Of a DNA stretch of 64,000 nt, positions 27,713 to 36,408 are shown one piece after another. The stretch is from positions 620,001 to 684,000 of the forward strand of contig JBKBQA010000002.1 in assembly GCA_046292765.1 (NCBI GenBank), read 5' to 3'. The notes beneath the pieces are model-generated. The model saw only the letters and a program-made list of their open reading frames with translations, made no database searches and was not told where the DNA came from. The translations under genes were made by a program, and so were the position numbers. This DNA is from PGZG01 sp046292765 (GTDB taxonomy: Bacteria > Pseudomonadota > Gammaproteobacteria > Pseudomonadales > Alcanivoracaceae). The stretch's first letter is position 1; each line of letters starts with the position of its first letter.

Positions 27713-29365
27713 ATGGAACGCGAAGCGATGGAAGTCGATGTAGTCATCGTCGGTGCCGGCCCGTCCGGGCTTGCCACCGCCTGCCGGCTGGGCCAGATCG
27801 CTCAGGAAACCGGCCAGGAAATCAGTATCGTCGTGGTTGAGAAAGGCTCCGAAGTCGGTGCTCATATCCTCTCCGGTGCAGTACTGGAGCCGCGCGCGCT
27901 GAACGAACTGTTCCCGAACTGGAAGGAACTCGGCGCGCCGGTCAACGTCGCCGTGAAAGAAGACGAAATCTTCTACATGACCAGTGGCGAGAAGGCCATC
28001 AAGGTGCCGGGCCTGTTCGTGCCGAAGACCATGCACAACGAAGGCAACTACATTATTTCGCTGGGCAATCTGTGCCGCTGGCTGGCCCAGCAGGCCGAAG
28101 GTCTGGGCATCGAGATCTTCCCTGGCTTTGCCGCCAGTGAAGTGCTGTTCAATGAAGACGGTTCGGTTAAAGGCATCGCCACCGGCGACTTCGGTATCGG
28201 CCACAATGGCGAGAAGAAAGACAGCTACACCCCGGGCATGGAGCTGCATGCCAAGTACACCATCTTCTCGGAAGGCTGCCGCGGTCACCTCGGCAAGCAG
28301 CTGATGGAAAAATACAACCTGCGCGACGGCGTCGACCCGCAGCATTACGGTATCGGCATCAAGGAGCTGTGGGAAATCGATCCGGCCAAGCACCGCGAAG
28401 GCCTGGTTATGCACAGTGCCGGCTGGCCGCTGACCGAATCCGGCTCCCTCGGTGGCGCATTCCTTTATCACCTCGACAACAATCAGGTCACCCTCGGCCT
28501 GATCACCGACCTGTGCTACTCGAACCCGCATGTATCGCCATTCGATGAGATGCAGCGCTGGAAAAATCACCCGGAAGTGCGCAAGTACCTGGAAGGTGGC
28601 AAGCGTCTGAGCTACGGTGCCCGCGCTATCTCGAAAGGCGGCCTGCAGTCGCTGCCGAAAATGACTTTCCCGGGCGGCATGCTGGTCGGCTGCAACGCCG
28701 GCACCCTGAACTTCGCCAAGATCAAGGGCACCCACACCGCCATGAAGTCCGGCATGATGGCCGCCGAAGTGATTGCCGAAGCACTGAAGGCCGGCCGTGG
28801 CAACGACGAGCTGGTCGAATACAAAGGCGTGTTCGAGAAGAGCTGGGTTTATGAAGAGCTGTACACCCAGCGCAACTTTGGTCCGTACCAGCACAAATTC
28901 GGTAACTTCATCGGCTCGGGCCTCGCTGTGCTGGATCTGAACTTCCTCGGCGGCAAGATGCCGTTCACCCTGAACGACCCGACCCCGGATCACGCCACCC
29001 TGAAGCCGGCGGCCGATTGCAAGAAAATCGATTACCCGAAGCCGGATAGCAAGATCACCTTCAACAAGCTGGATTCGGTATTCCTGTCCAGCACCAACCA
29101 TGAAGAAGATCAGCCCTGCCACCTGACACTGAAAGACCCGGCGATTCCGATTCAGGTAAACCTGCCGAAGTGGGACGAGCCGGCGCAGCGTTACTGTCCG
29201 GCGGGTGTATATGAAGTACTGGATAATCCGGATGGCTCCAAGCGTTTCCAGATCAACGCCCAGAACTGTGTCCACTGCAAGACCTGCGACATCAAGGATC
29301 CGTCCCAGAATATCAACTGGGTAGTACCGGAAGGTACCGGTGGGCCGAACTACCCGAACATGTAA
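27713..29365 (+). CDS. Electron transfer flavoprotein-ubiquinone oxidoreductase
   Basis: ETF-QO, 550 residues: inner-membrane-associated flavoprotein with a 4Fe-4S cluster that passes electrons from ETF to ubiquinone. The FAD-binding VDVVIVGAGPSGLATACRLG is at the N-terminus, followed by KGSEVGAHILSGAVLEPRAL and the FAD/quinone region GGMLVGCNAGTLNF. The C-terminal ferredoxin-like part has CPAGVYEV and CVHCKTCDIKDPSQNI, whose four cysteines bind the cluster. AAGGAG precedes the ATG at 27713. It diverges from etfBA, so the shared intergenic palindrome can govern both halves of the system. A terminator follows directly. Confidence 0.97.
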   Translation: MEREAMEVDVVIVGAGPSGLATACRLGQIAQETGQEISIVVVEKGSEVGAHILSGAVLEPRALNELFPNWKELGAPVNVAVKEDEIFYMTSGEKAIKVPGLFVPKTMHNEGNYIISLGNLCRWLAQQAEGLGIEIFPGFAASEVLFNEDGSVKGIATGDFGIGHNGEKKDSYTPGMELHAKYTIFSEGCRGHLGKQLMEKYNLRDGVDPQHYGIGIKELWEIDPAKHREGLVMHSAGWPLTESGSLGGAFLYHLDNNQVTLGLITDLCYSNPHVSPFDEMQRWKNHPEVRKYLEGGKRLSYGARAISKGGLQSLPKMTFPGGMLVGCNAGTLNFAKIKGTHTAMKSGMMAAEVIAEALKAGRGNDELVEYKGVFEKSWVYEELYTQRNFGPYQHKFGNFIGSGLAVLDLNFLGGKMPFTLNDPTPDHATLKPAADCKKIDYPKPDSKITFNKLDSVFLSSTNHEEDQPCHLTLKDPAIPIQVNLPKWDEPAQRYCPAGVYEVLDNPDGSKRFQINAQNCVHCKTCDIKDPSQNINWVVPEGTGGPNYPNM

Positions 29366-29383
29366 TTCGCTGTTTGATTGTGC

Positions 29384-29414
29384 AAAAACGCCGGCTCTTA
29401 TGCCGGCGTTTTTT
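29384..29414 (+). terminator. Terminator after ETF-QO gene
   Basis: Stem CGCCGGC/GCCGGCG with a six-base loop, preceded by A5 and followed by T6; 19 bases after the stop codon. Confidence 0.9.
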
Positions 29415-29443
29415 CTATTTATTTTGAAAGAAGCAGGATGCCA

Positions 29444-29575
29444 GGATTGAGTGCCTGTCAGGTCCTTGACGGGACTGTGTGAGGCATGGATGCCGAACGC
29501 AAGCCCCCAAGGATGGGTTCACGGCGTGTCCCGGCAAGGACCTGACAGGCACTCAATCCGGCGAAGTTCACTACC
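29444..29575 (+). repeat. Hairpin repeat core, copy C
   Basis: Perfect 25-bp stem (29444-29468 with 29535-29559), conserved loop and tail GTTCACTACC. The stem shares its outer half with copy B (TTGAGTGCCTGTCAGG) but differs inside. Module 2 is absent here. It occupies the gap between the ETF-QO terminator and the end of the acetyltransferase-nitrilase gene. Confidence 0.87.
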
Positions 29576-29615
29576 GAACCTGCCTGAAAACTGAAACAGC
29601 AAAAACCAGAAAGAA

Positions 29616-31142
29616 TCAGGGCTTCTTGCGCGCCAGGCTGTAAAGGTCTTTGCGCCGGTCCTTGAGGTTGGTAACCGAGCCTTCCTTGTGCAGCAGCTTC
29701 AACTTCTCGAAATCCACATCCGCAAACACCAGCATTTCCGTGTTCGGCACCGCCTCGCTAAGAATGCCATCGTGGGGGAAGTAGAAATCAGATGGGGTAA
29801 AAACTGCCGACTGGGCATACTGGATATCGACGTTATCCACCCGTGGCAGGTTACCGCAGCTTCCGGCAATAGCGACATAGCATTCATTCTCGATGGCCCG
29901 CGCCTGCGAACAATGACGCACCCGCAGATAGCCGTTCTTTGTATCGGTCCAGAACGGCACAAACAGGATTTCCATGCCATCGTCGGCCAGAATGCGTGAC
30001 AATTCCGGAAACTCAACGTCGTAGCAGATCAGAATACCCACCCGCCCGGCATCGGTTTCAAACACGTTCAGTGTGTCTCCGCCCTCGATGCCCCAGTCAC
30101 GACGCTCACCGGGGGTAATGTGTATCTTGCGCTGTTCTTCCATGGTGCCGTCTCGGCGACACAGATACGCCACGTTATAGACCTCGCCGCCTTCCACCAG
30201 CGGCATCGAACCGGCAATAATGTTGATGTTGTAACTGACCGCCATGTCCGATACGGCAGCGGCAATCTGCGGGGTAAAGGTCGCCAGAAAGCGGATCGCA
30301 TCCAGCGAGCTCAGATCAGGATCCAGCCCCATCAGGGGCGCACTGAAAAACTCCGGCAGCACGCAAAAATCGGCACGATAATCCGATAATGCATCAACAA
30401 AGAACTCCACCTGGGTCAGCAGATCCTCCACCGAGCGTGCGGCCCGCATGCGTCGCTGCACAACACCGATCCGCGCCACAGGTTTGCTGACATACTCACT
30501 TTGCACCGGCGGCTCGTAGAGGATGTTGTCCCACTCAAGTAAGGTGGCGTAACCGCGGGAGCTGGCATCCTCAGGCAAGTAGCGCGTCAGCAAGCGCTTG
30601 ACGTCGAAGCCGTTGGCGAGCTGAAACGAGAGAATCGGATCGTACAGCTTTTGCCGCTCGACCTGATCAATGTATTCCATTACCGACATGGCTTCTGCAT
30701 GTTCCGCATAACCAGGCAGACGACCACCAGCGAGAATAGCCCGCAGGTTTTCGTCGCGACACAGATCCTTGCGGGCCTCGTAGAGACGTCGACCCAGCCG
30801 GTAGCCCCGATACTCTGGATGCACCAGCACATCAAGACCATACAGCGCATCGCCCTCAGCATTATGGGAATGAATCTGATTCTCGGTAATCAGATCCTCA
30901 TAGCGATGCGGGTTGGAGAATCGGTCGTAGCTGACCTTGATAGTGAGTGCCACCGCCACCAGAGTATCGTGATCTTCAATGCAGAGCTGGCCCTCCGGGA
31001 ACATCCGGATCAGAGCCTCCAGCGTATCTTTTGGCCAGGCACCGCCAATATCCTGGTAGACCAGATTCATCAGGTGGGCCAGCTGCGGATAGTCCTCGGA
31101 ACTCAGTGTCCGCAGCCGCAGTTTGGTAGTTTCCTCAACCAT
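29616..31142 (-). CDS. GNAT acetyltransferase-nitrilase fusion protein
   Basis: Two-domain protein of 508 residues. Residues about 1-200 form a GNAT N-acetyltransferase domain (acetyl-CoA site GLDVLVHPEYRGYRLGRRLYE). Residues about 220-500 form a carbon-nitrogen hydrolase with a complete Glu-Lys-Cys triad: Glu in CVLPEFF, Lys in EEQRKIHITPGE, Cys in GILICYDVEFPEL. The fusion is seen in several bacterial groups; its amide substrate is not known to me. It could remove and add acyl groups on the same small molecule. The next gene upstream on this strand is a separate short reading frame. No operon partner of known function. Confidence 0.9.
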   Translation of the reverse strand: MVEETTKLRLRTLSSEDYPQLAHLMNLVYQDIGGAWPKDTLEALIRMFPEGQLCIEDHDTLVAVALTIKVSYDRFSNPHRYEDLITENQIHSHNAEGDALYGLDVLVHPEYRGYRLGRRLYEARKDLCRDENLRAILAGGRLPGYAEHAEAMSVMEYIDQVERQKLYDPILSFQLANGFDVKRLLTRYLPEDASSRGYATLLEWDNILYEPPVQSEYVSKPVARIGVVQRRMRAARSVEDLLTQVEFFVDALSDYRADFCVLPEFFSAPLMGLDPDLSSLDAIRFLATFTPQIAAAVSDMAVSYNINIIAGSMPLVEGGEVYNVAYLCRRDGTMEEQRKIHITPGERRDWGIEGGDTLNVFETDAGRVGILICYDVEFPELSRILADDGMEILFVPFWTDTKNGYLRVRHCSQARAIENECYVAIAGSCGNLPRVDNVDIQYAQSAVFTPSDFYFPHDGILSEAVPNTEMLVFADVDFEKLKLLHKEGSVTNLKDRRKDLYSLARKKP

Positions 31143-31153
31143 GGAACCTCCAG

Positions 31154-31525
31154 TCAGTGCGCCTTGACGAACGGAATCAGCCAGTGGGCGCGGTGATTTC
31201 TCAAGGCGTTATCCGCCGTGTCATAGAGAGCAATGCCATCGGGGCGAATAAACAGCACTGCCCCGCCCTGCAAACCGACGAAGCCGGCGCGTTGGTCGCG
31301 GATATAACCGGTGTCGGCGTCGAAGACGGGATGCAGGTGCGGTGGAATCAGCTCATGGCCGACGACACCATTACCCAACGGGTCATCCACCGCGGCACGA
31401 TCCCGGTAGAGGGCAATGGAATCGGCGCCGACCTTCAACACCTGTCCACGATGAAAATGCAACAGCGAAACCTGTCGGCCGCTGTCGTCGATAACTTCCT
31501 GATGGGCTACGATCATGTCACTCAT
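31154..31525 (-). CDS. Hypothetical protein (123 aa)
   Basis: Small protein I cannot assign. It has no signal peptide. It is rich in short hydrophobic strands separated by Gly and Asp (LLHFHRGQVLKVGADSIALYRD; GFVGLQGGAVLFIRPDGIALYD), consistent with a compact beta structure with two similar halves that each end in IALY(R/D)D. It has no cysteines. It lies 11 bases upstream of the acetyltransferase-nitrilase gene on the same strand, so the two are probably co-transcribed. It diverges from the sirtuin gene across 54 bases. Confidence 0.6.
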   Translation of the reverse strand: MSDMIVAHQEVIDDSGRQVSLLHFHRGQVLKVGADSIALYRDRAAVDDPLGNGVVGHELIPPHLHPVFDADTGYIRDQRAGFVGLQGGAVLFIRPDGIALYDTADNALRNHRAHWLIPFVKAH

Positions 31526-31579
31526 GGCGGCATTATAGCCTGCTCGATGTGAAAAATTGGCAACCGGGGAGTCCGGATC

Positions 31580-32290
31580 ATGAATATCGTTGTCCTCACC
31601 GGCGCCGGGATCTCGGCCGAGTCAGGCATTCGCACCTTTCGTGGCGCTGACGGGTTATGGGAGAACCATCGCCTGGAGGATGTCGCCACCCCGGAAGCCT
31701 TTCGCCGCAATCCAGCGCTGGTGCAGCGCTTCTACAACGAACGGCGGCGCCAGCTACAGCAAACGGATATCAGCCCGAATCCCGCTCATCTGGCGCTTTC
31801 ACGACTGGAACAGCACTCGCCAGACCCGGTGACGCTGGTCACACAGAACATAGATGACCTGCATGACCGCGCCGGCTCACGCAATCTGATTCACATGCAT
31901 GGCGAGCTATTGAGCGTGTTCTGCACCCACAGCGGCAAGCGCCAGCGATGGTGCACCGATCTGGCCACCGCCGAGCCCTGCGATTGCTGCCAGCCGCCGG
32001 CGGTATTGCGGCCGGATGTGGTCTGGTTCGGTGAAATCCCGTTGCACATGGAGCACATTGAGGCGGCCCTGATGGGCTGCGAGATGTTTATCAGCATCGG
32101 CACCTCCGGCAATGTCTATCCGGCCGCCGGGTTTGTCCGCCTCGCCCGTCAGGTCGGCGCCCGCTGCATCGAGGTCAACGTCGAGTCCAGCATGATCAGC
32201 AACGCTTTCCATGAACACCGGGTCGGCCCGGCCTCCGTCGAGGTGCCGAAACTGGTCGATGAGCTGATCGGGCCTGCTGCGAGCGCCTGA
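31580..32290 (+). CDS. cobB: Sir2-family NAD-dependent protein deacylase
   Basis: Sirtuin of 236 residues that removes acyl groups from lysine using NAD. Motifs: VLTGAGISAESGIRTFRG, TQNIDDLHDRAG with the HGE catalytic histidine, a zinc region with cysteines (CTHSGK, CDCC), LRPDVVWFGE and GTSGNVYPAAGF. FYNERRRQLQ contains the Tyr and Arg which, in CobB and SIRT5, favour succinyl or malonyl lysine, so desuccinylation is likely as well as deacetylation. GGGGAG precedes the ATG. It stands alone. The gap after it holds an inverted repeat. Confidence 0.93.
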   Translation: MNIVVLTGAGISAESGIRTFRGADGLWENHRLEDVATPEAFRRNPALVQRFYNERRRQLQQTDISPNPAHLALSRLEQHSPDPVTLVTQNIDDLHDRAGSRNLIHMHGELLSVFCTHSGKRQRWCTDLATAEPCDCCQPPAVLRPDVVWFGEIPLHMEHIEAALMGCEMFISIGTSGNVYPAAGFVRLARQVGARCIEVNVESSMISNAFHEHRVGPASVEVPKLVDELIGPAASA

Positions 32291-32331
32291 AGTTTCGTTG
32301 AGCAAGCCCGCAGGCTCGGGCCTCGGAACCA

Positions 32332-32378
32332 GGACAGGGGCAGATATAGTCAGACGCTATTACCACCATCCCCTGTCC
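32332..32378. repeat. Small inverted repeat between cobB and the DAHP synthase gene
   Basis: GGACAGGGG and CCCCTGTCC are separated by 29 bases. It could be a REP-like remnant or a weak terminator of the sirtuin transcript; there is no T run. Confidence 0.5.
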
Positions 32379-32442
32379 CTGTGTTCCTTCAACCCCTTGA
32401 TTCCGCTAGACTGCGTCACTCATTTGTGCACACCCACTGAAG

Positions 32443-33525
32443 ATGCAGGACATGACCCAGATTCAGGTAGAAGACCTTAACATCGCCTCGCAGACCGCGC
32501 TGATTACTCCGCATGCGCTGAAGGCCAAACTGCCGCTGACCGACAAGGCCCGCGATACCGTCGCCAAAGGTCGGGACGTGGTGCGAAATATCCTTGATCG
32601 CAAGGACCACCGCCTGTTTATCGTCATCGGTCCCTGCTCGATTCATGACGTCAAGGCGGCCCATGAGTATGCCGAGAAGCTCAAGCGTCTCGCCGACGAG
32701 GTCAGCGACACCATCGTGCTGGTGCAGCGCGTCTATTTCGAAAAGCCGCGCACCACCGTCGGCTGGAAAGGGCTGATCAACGATCCCTACCTGAACGACA
32801 GCTTCAAGATCGAGGACGGCCTGCACATTGCGCGCCGCCTGCTGCTGGACATGGCCGAAATCGGCCTGCCGACGGCCACCGAGGCCCTCGACCCGATCAC
32901 GCCCCAGTACCTGCAGGATCTGATCAGCTGGTCGGCGATTGGCGCTCGCACCACCGAGTCCCAGACCCATCGGGAAATGTCCTCGGGCCTTTCGAGCCCG
33001 GTGGGCTTCAAAAATGGCACTGATGGCGGCCTCGAAGTGGCGATCAATGCCATGTTGAGCGTGCGCAGCCCGCACCGTTTCCTCGGTATCGACAGTGACG
33101 GCAAGGTTGCCATCACTGAAACCCGTGGCAACCAGTATGGCCATGTGGTGTTGCGGGGCGGCGGCGGCAAACCGAACTACGACTCCGTTTCAGTGGCGCT
33201 GGCCGAGCGCGAGCTGGCCAAGGCCGGTGTCTCCACCAACATCATGGTCGACGCCAGCCATGCCAATTCGAACAAGGATCCGGCCCTGCAGACGCTGGTG
33301 ATGGAGAACGTTACCAACCAGATTCTGGAAGGGAACAAATCGATTGTCGGCATGATGGTGGAATCGCACCTCAAGTTCGGCAACCAGAAGATCCCGGCGG
33401 ATCTGAGCAAGCTGGAGTACGGCGTCTCCGTCACCGACGGCTGCATCGCCTGGGATGTTACCGAAGACTCAATCCGCAGCATGGCGGCCAAATTGCGCGA
33501 TGTGCTGCCGAAGCGGAATGGTTGA
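32443..33525 (+). CDS. 3-deoxy-7-phosphoheptulonate synthase (class I)
   Basis: First enzyme of the shikimate pathway, condensing PEP and erythrose 4-phosphate; 360 residues, the size of the AroF/G/H enzymes. Visible: VIGPCSIHD, VYFEKPRTTVGWKG, ATEALDPITPQYL, WSAIGARTTESQTHREM, GFKNGTDG, the metal and substrate residues in VDASHANSNKDP, and GVSVTDGCI. Which feedback isozyme (Tyr, Phe or Trp) it is cannot be told by eye. The start may be 32443 or the ATG at 32452; TAGACT at 32407 is a plausible -10. A hairpin follows at 33555. Confidence 0.95.
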   Translation: MQDMTQIQVEDLNIASQTALITPHALKAKLPLTDKARDTVAKGRDVVRNILDRKDHRLFIVIGPCSIHDVKAAHEYAEKLKRLADEVSDTIVLVQRVYFEKPRTTVGWKGLINDPYLNDSFKIEDGLHIARRLLLDMAEIGLPTATEALDPITPQYLQDLISWSAIGARTTESQTHREMSSGLSSPVGFKNGTDGGLEVAINAMLSVRSPHRFLGIDSDGKVAITETRGNQYGHVVLRGGGGKPNYDSVSVALAERELAKAGVSTNIMVDASHANSNKDPALQTLVMENVTNQILEGNKSIVGMMVESHLKFGNQKIPADLSKLEYGVSVTDGCIAWDVTEDSIRSMAAKLRDVLPKRNG

Positions 33526-33554
33526 TCCTTCCGGCTAAAGACCTGTCGTGTCAA

Positions 33555-33598
33555 GACTGGCGCTACTGCAGCACACGCCCGCTGCAGTAGCGCCAGTC
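33555..33598. repeat. Perfect 17-bp hairpin without T run
   Basis: Arms 33555-33571 and 33582-33598 (GACTGGCGCTACTGCAG and complement) around a ten-base loop, between the convergent DAHP synthase and hydrolase genes. No T run on either strand, so it is not a classical terminator; it may stabilise mRNA 3' ends. Confidence 0.75.
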
Positions 33599-33627
33599 CT
33601 CGCGCGAAAATCCCTGCAACCGGGCCA

Positions 33628-34641
33628 CTACCGGCCCCTCGCCGTCACCAATCGTGCCCGCCTCCGCACCTGATGCTCCCCGCCGGCAGCTCGGATCTGC
33701 TCGTCAACAAATGCGCCCAGTTCGCGCACCGCCAACGACGCCTCGGGCACCCAGCCAGCCAATGCCTGAAAGACATGGATCATCCCTTCCCACACCTGAT
33801 AGCGGCACGGCACTCCGCATTCCAGCGCCCGGCGCGCAACCCGTTCGGCATCGCTCAACAACACTTCGCTGCTGCTAACCTGAATCATCAATGGCGGCAG
33901 CCCTGTCAGATCGGCATGGATCGGTGACAACATCGGCGCAGCAGGATCCTCGCCACGACTGTAGGACGCCGACACGAAGCGCAGCACATTGATTGGAATC
34001 ATCGGTTCAATATCGGCATTACGCGCCAGCGTGTCCCCGCTGCAAGTCATATCCGCCCACGGACTGATCAACACCCCTGCTGCCGGCAATGGCAAGCCCT
34101 GATCACGCAACGCCAGCAAGGTAACCAGCGTCAGGTTGCCACCGGCGGAATCCCCTGCAATGACGATATTCTGCGGCTTGTAGCCCTGTTCCAGCAGCGC
34201 CCGGTAGGCACTGACCGCATCCACCAGCGGCGCCGGATAGTGCCAGTCCGGGGGCTGACGATAATCCAGTGCCAACACCTTGGCCCGGCAGGCCCGACTC
34301 AGCCGCCAGGTAACCGAACGATGGGAGCGCGGAGAGCCGAAGAAGTAGGCCCCCCCATGCAAATACAGCACCACGCGCCCGGACAACACCTCGCGGCCGG
34401 TGATCAGCCATTCCCCCGGCACACCGCCGACGTCCGCCGGGGCGATATGCACATCAGGATGCACTGGCAGCGCCAGTGTCACGGTGTCAAAGCCGAGCTG
34501 GGAAAACTTCATTACCCGACGCGTCAACGGCACCCGCGCCACCACCGGCTTGACGAAGGTCCGCAAGGCGCTGGCGGCAGCGCGCCCCTGCCAGCTGGTC
34601 GAAGGACGGAATTCGGTAATATCTTCTAGCGAAAGGGTCAT
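33628..34641 (-). CDS. Alpha/beta hydrolase of the hormone-sensitive lipase type
   Basis: Cytoplasmic esterase/lipase of 337 residues. Oxyanion-hole motif HGGAYFFGS and nucleophile motif GDSAGGNLTL are characteristic of the bacterial HSL (family IV) esterases. The catalytic aspartate and histidine should lie in the last third, near VSSSEVLLSDA and GMIHVFQ. The substrate is an acyl ester of modest chain length; it is not defined here. It diverges from the ion-channel gene across about 90 bases and ends facing the hairpin at 33555. It has no partner in an operon. Confidence 0.9.
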   Translation of the reverse strand: MTLSLEDITEFRPSTSWQGRAAASALRTFVKPVVARVPLTRRVMKFSQLGFDTVTLALPVHPDVHIAPADVGGVPGEWLITGREVLSGRVVLYLHGGAYFFGSPRSHRSVTWRLSRACRAKVLALDYRQPPDWHYPAPLVDAVSAYRALLEQGYKPQNIVIAGDSAGGNLTLVTLLALRDQGLPLPAAGVLISPWADMTCSGDTLARNADIEPMIPINVLRFVSASYSRGEDPAAPMLSPIHADLTGLPPLMIQVSSSEVLLSDAERVARRALECGVPCRYQVWEGMIHVFQALAGWVPEASLAVRELGAFVDEQIRAAGGEHQVRRRARLVTARGR

Positions 34642-34731
34642 GGCCGCACCTGCTGGATGTGAGCCAAGACTAAGTGGTCAATTTCCGACGAACAAGCGAC
34701 AATCAGGCCATCTTTCACTATCTGGCTGCCC

Positions 34732-35568
34732 ATGCAAACGGAACAGCAAAGCCTGCGCGTGCGCTGGCGTCATATCATATTCGGCACCGACACCCCGGCG
34801 GGACAGCGATTCGACCAATGGCTGCTGGTTGCCATCCTGGCCAGTGTTGTCGCCGTGATGCTGGAAAGCGTTCAGGACATCGGCAGCGTCTGGGGCCGGG
34901 AACTGCATGTGATCGAGTGGTTCTTCACCTTGCTCTTCACCATCGAATATCTGATACGGCTCTGGGTCAGCGAGCGGCCCGCCCGCTATGCCCGCAGTTT
35001 CTTCGGGGTCGTCGACCTGTTGGCGATTCTGCCAACCTACGTAAGCCTGTTTATCCCCGGCGCCCACTACCTGTTGACCATGCGGGCCCTGCGTATCCTG
35101 AGGCTGTTTCGGGTAATGAAGATTGTGCCGCTGATGAACGAAGCCAGCTACATCGTCAATGCCCTGCTACGCGCCCGTCGCAAGATTGGCGTGTTCCTGT
35201 TCGGGGTGCTGGTGGTGATGCTGATATTCGGCAGCATCATGTATGTGGTGGAAGGCCCGGCCCACGGCTTTACCAGCATTCCCCTCAGCATCTACTGGGC
35301 AATTGTGACCATCACTACGGTGGGCTATGGCGACATCTCCCCGGCCACCCCGCTCGGTCAGGCCATCGCCTCGCTGGCCATGATCACCGGATACGCCATT
35401 ATCGCGGTGCCTACCGGCATCGTGACCGCCGAGATTTCCCAGGCCGTAGTACGTCGCCGGTTCGAGCGCGAGTGCCCGGCCTGCCACCTCCACGAGCACG
35501 AGGAGGATGCCGGGTTCTGCCGCCGCTGCGGCCACGAGCTGCCGAGGCGACCGGAGGCCAATCTCTGA
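34732..35568 (+). CDS. Voltage-gated-type potassium channel with zinc-ribbon tail
   Basis: Six-helix ion channel protein of 278 residues. S1-S4 run through about residue 130, with S4 positively charged (MRALRILRLFRVMKI). The pore helix and filter read SIYWAIVTITTVGYGDISP; TVGYGD is the potassium-selectivity signature. After S6 a short tail of about 35 residues carries CPAC and CRRC, the four cysteines of a zinc ribbon, which is unusual for a channel and may sense metal or redox state or help tetramerise. The first residues (MQTEQQSLRVRW) are cytoplasmic. It stands alone between a divergent hydrolase and the FecR-like gene. Confidence 0.9.
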   Translation: MQTEQQSLRVRWRHIIFGTDTPAGQRFDQWLLVAILASVVAVMLESVQDIGSVWGRELHVIEWFFTLLFTIEYLIRLWVSERPARYARSFFGVVDLLAILPTYVSLFIPGAHYLLTMRALRILRLFRVMKIVPLMNEASYIVNALLRARRKIGVFLFGVLVVMLIFGSIMYVVEGPAHGFTSIPLSIYWAIVTITTVGYGDISPATPLGQAIASLAMITGYAIIAVPTGIVTAEISQAVVRRRFERECPACHLHEHEEDAGFCRRCGHELPRRPEANL

Positions 35569-35659
35569 CCCCCCGGCGGCCTGCCACGCCACCTTGCAGT
35601 GTGCTATAAACAGCACATTGCCCGATCTGTCAGGGACACCCCTTTCACGGAGAGAAGTC

Positions 35660-36388
35660 ATGTCAGACCCGATTTTCGAAGCCCGCCGCCAGTTCCTACG
35701 CCACGCCATGGGCTCTGCACTGGTGGCAGGGATCACTGGCTCCTCAGTGCTACCGGCACTGGTCCATGCCATGGGCAAGATTCCCGAGCAGCTGATTGCC
35801 GGCAAGTCGATTTATGACATGCGTGGCACGGTGTTCGTCGATGGCAAGCTCGCCAACATGGACACCTACATCACGGCCAATTCGCTGGTGGAAACCGGCC
35901 GCAACAGTTACGTTGTCTTTGTCATCGGCTTTGACGCCCACATCCTGCGTGACAACAGTCGGGTGCAGTTTTCCGGCAGGGATAATTTTGAGGAAAGCCT
36001 GCGCCTCGCCACCGGCAAACTGTTGTCCGTGTTTGGCGCCCGCAGCCCCGGACAGACCCACATGGTGCAAACCAGCACCGCGACTATCGGCATCCGGGGT
36101 ACAGGCATCTATGTTGAGTCTGAAGAAGACTTGAGCTATGCCTGCACCTGCTACGGAAAGGTGCAAATCGCAGCACTGGCAGACCTGAGTGTTCAGGAGA
36201 CCATCGTGGCCACCCATCACGATGCGCCACGCTACATTGCCAAGGGCGGCGGCTACAGCAATCTCATCACGCCTGCGCCGATGAAGAACCACACCGATGA
36301 AGAATTGATGCTGATCGAACAACTGGTGGGCCGCAAACCGGCCTTCTCCACCCTGAAGTCCTACACCGCGCCACGCAAGGGCTACTGA
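35660..36388 (+). CDS. Tat-exported FecR-domain protein
   Basis: Exported protein of 242 residues. The start at 35660 follows GGAGAG and gives a twin-arginine signal (ARRQFLRHAMGSALVAG), so it is exported folded. The mature part resembles FecR-type domains: GTVFVDGKLANMDTYI, NSLVETGRNSYVVFVIG, SRVQFSG and STATIGIRGTGIYVE. FecR domains are usually sensory modules in the envelope. Only 20 bases separate it from the CHASE2 cyclase, so the two form an operon in which this protein could act with the CHASE2 sensor. Confidence 0.8.
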   Translation: MSDPIFEARRQFLRHAMGSALVAGITGSSVLPALVHAMGKIPEQLIAGKSIYDMRGTVFVDGKLANMDTYITANSLVETGRNSYVVFVIGFDAHILRDNSRVQFSGRDNFEESLRLATGKLLSVFGARSPGQTHMVQTSTATIGIRGTGIYVESEEDLSYACTCYGKVQIAALADLSVQETIVATHHDAPRYIAKGGGYSNLITPAPMKNHTDEELMLIEQLVGRKPAFSTLKSYTAPRKGY

Positions 36389-36408
36389 TCATCACACGGG
36401 AGCCCCCG

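Noticed and set aside
27629..29275. Minus-strand reading frame of over 540 codons opposite ETF-QO
   Set aside because: Fully antisense to a well-conserved gene with all cofactor motifs; no homology visible.
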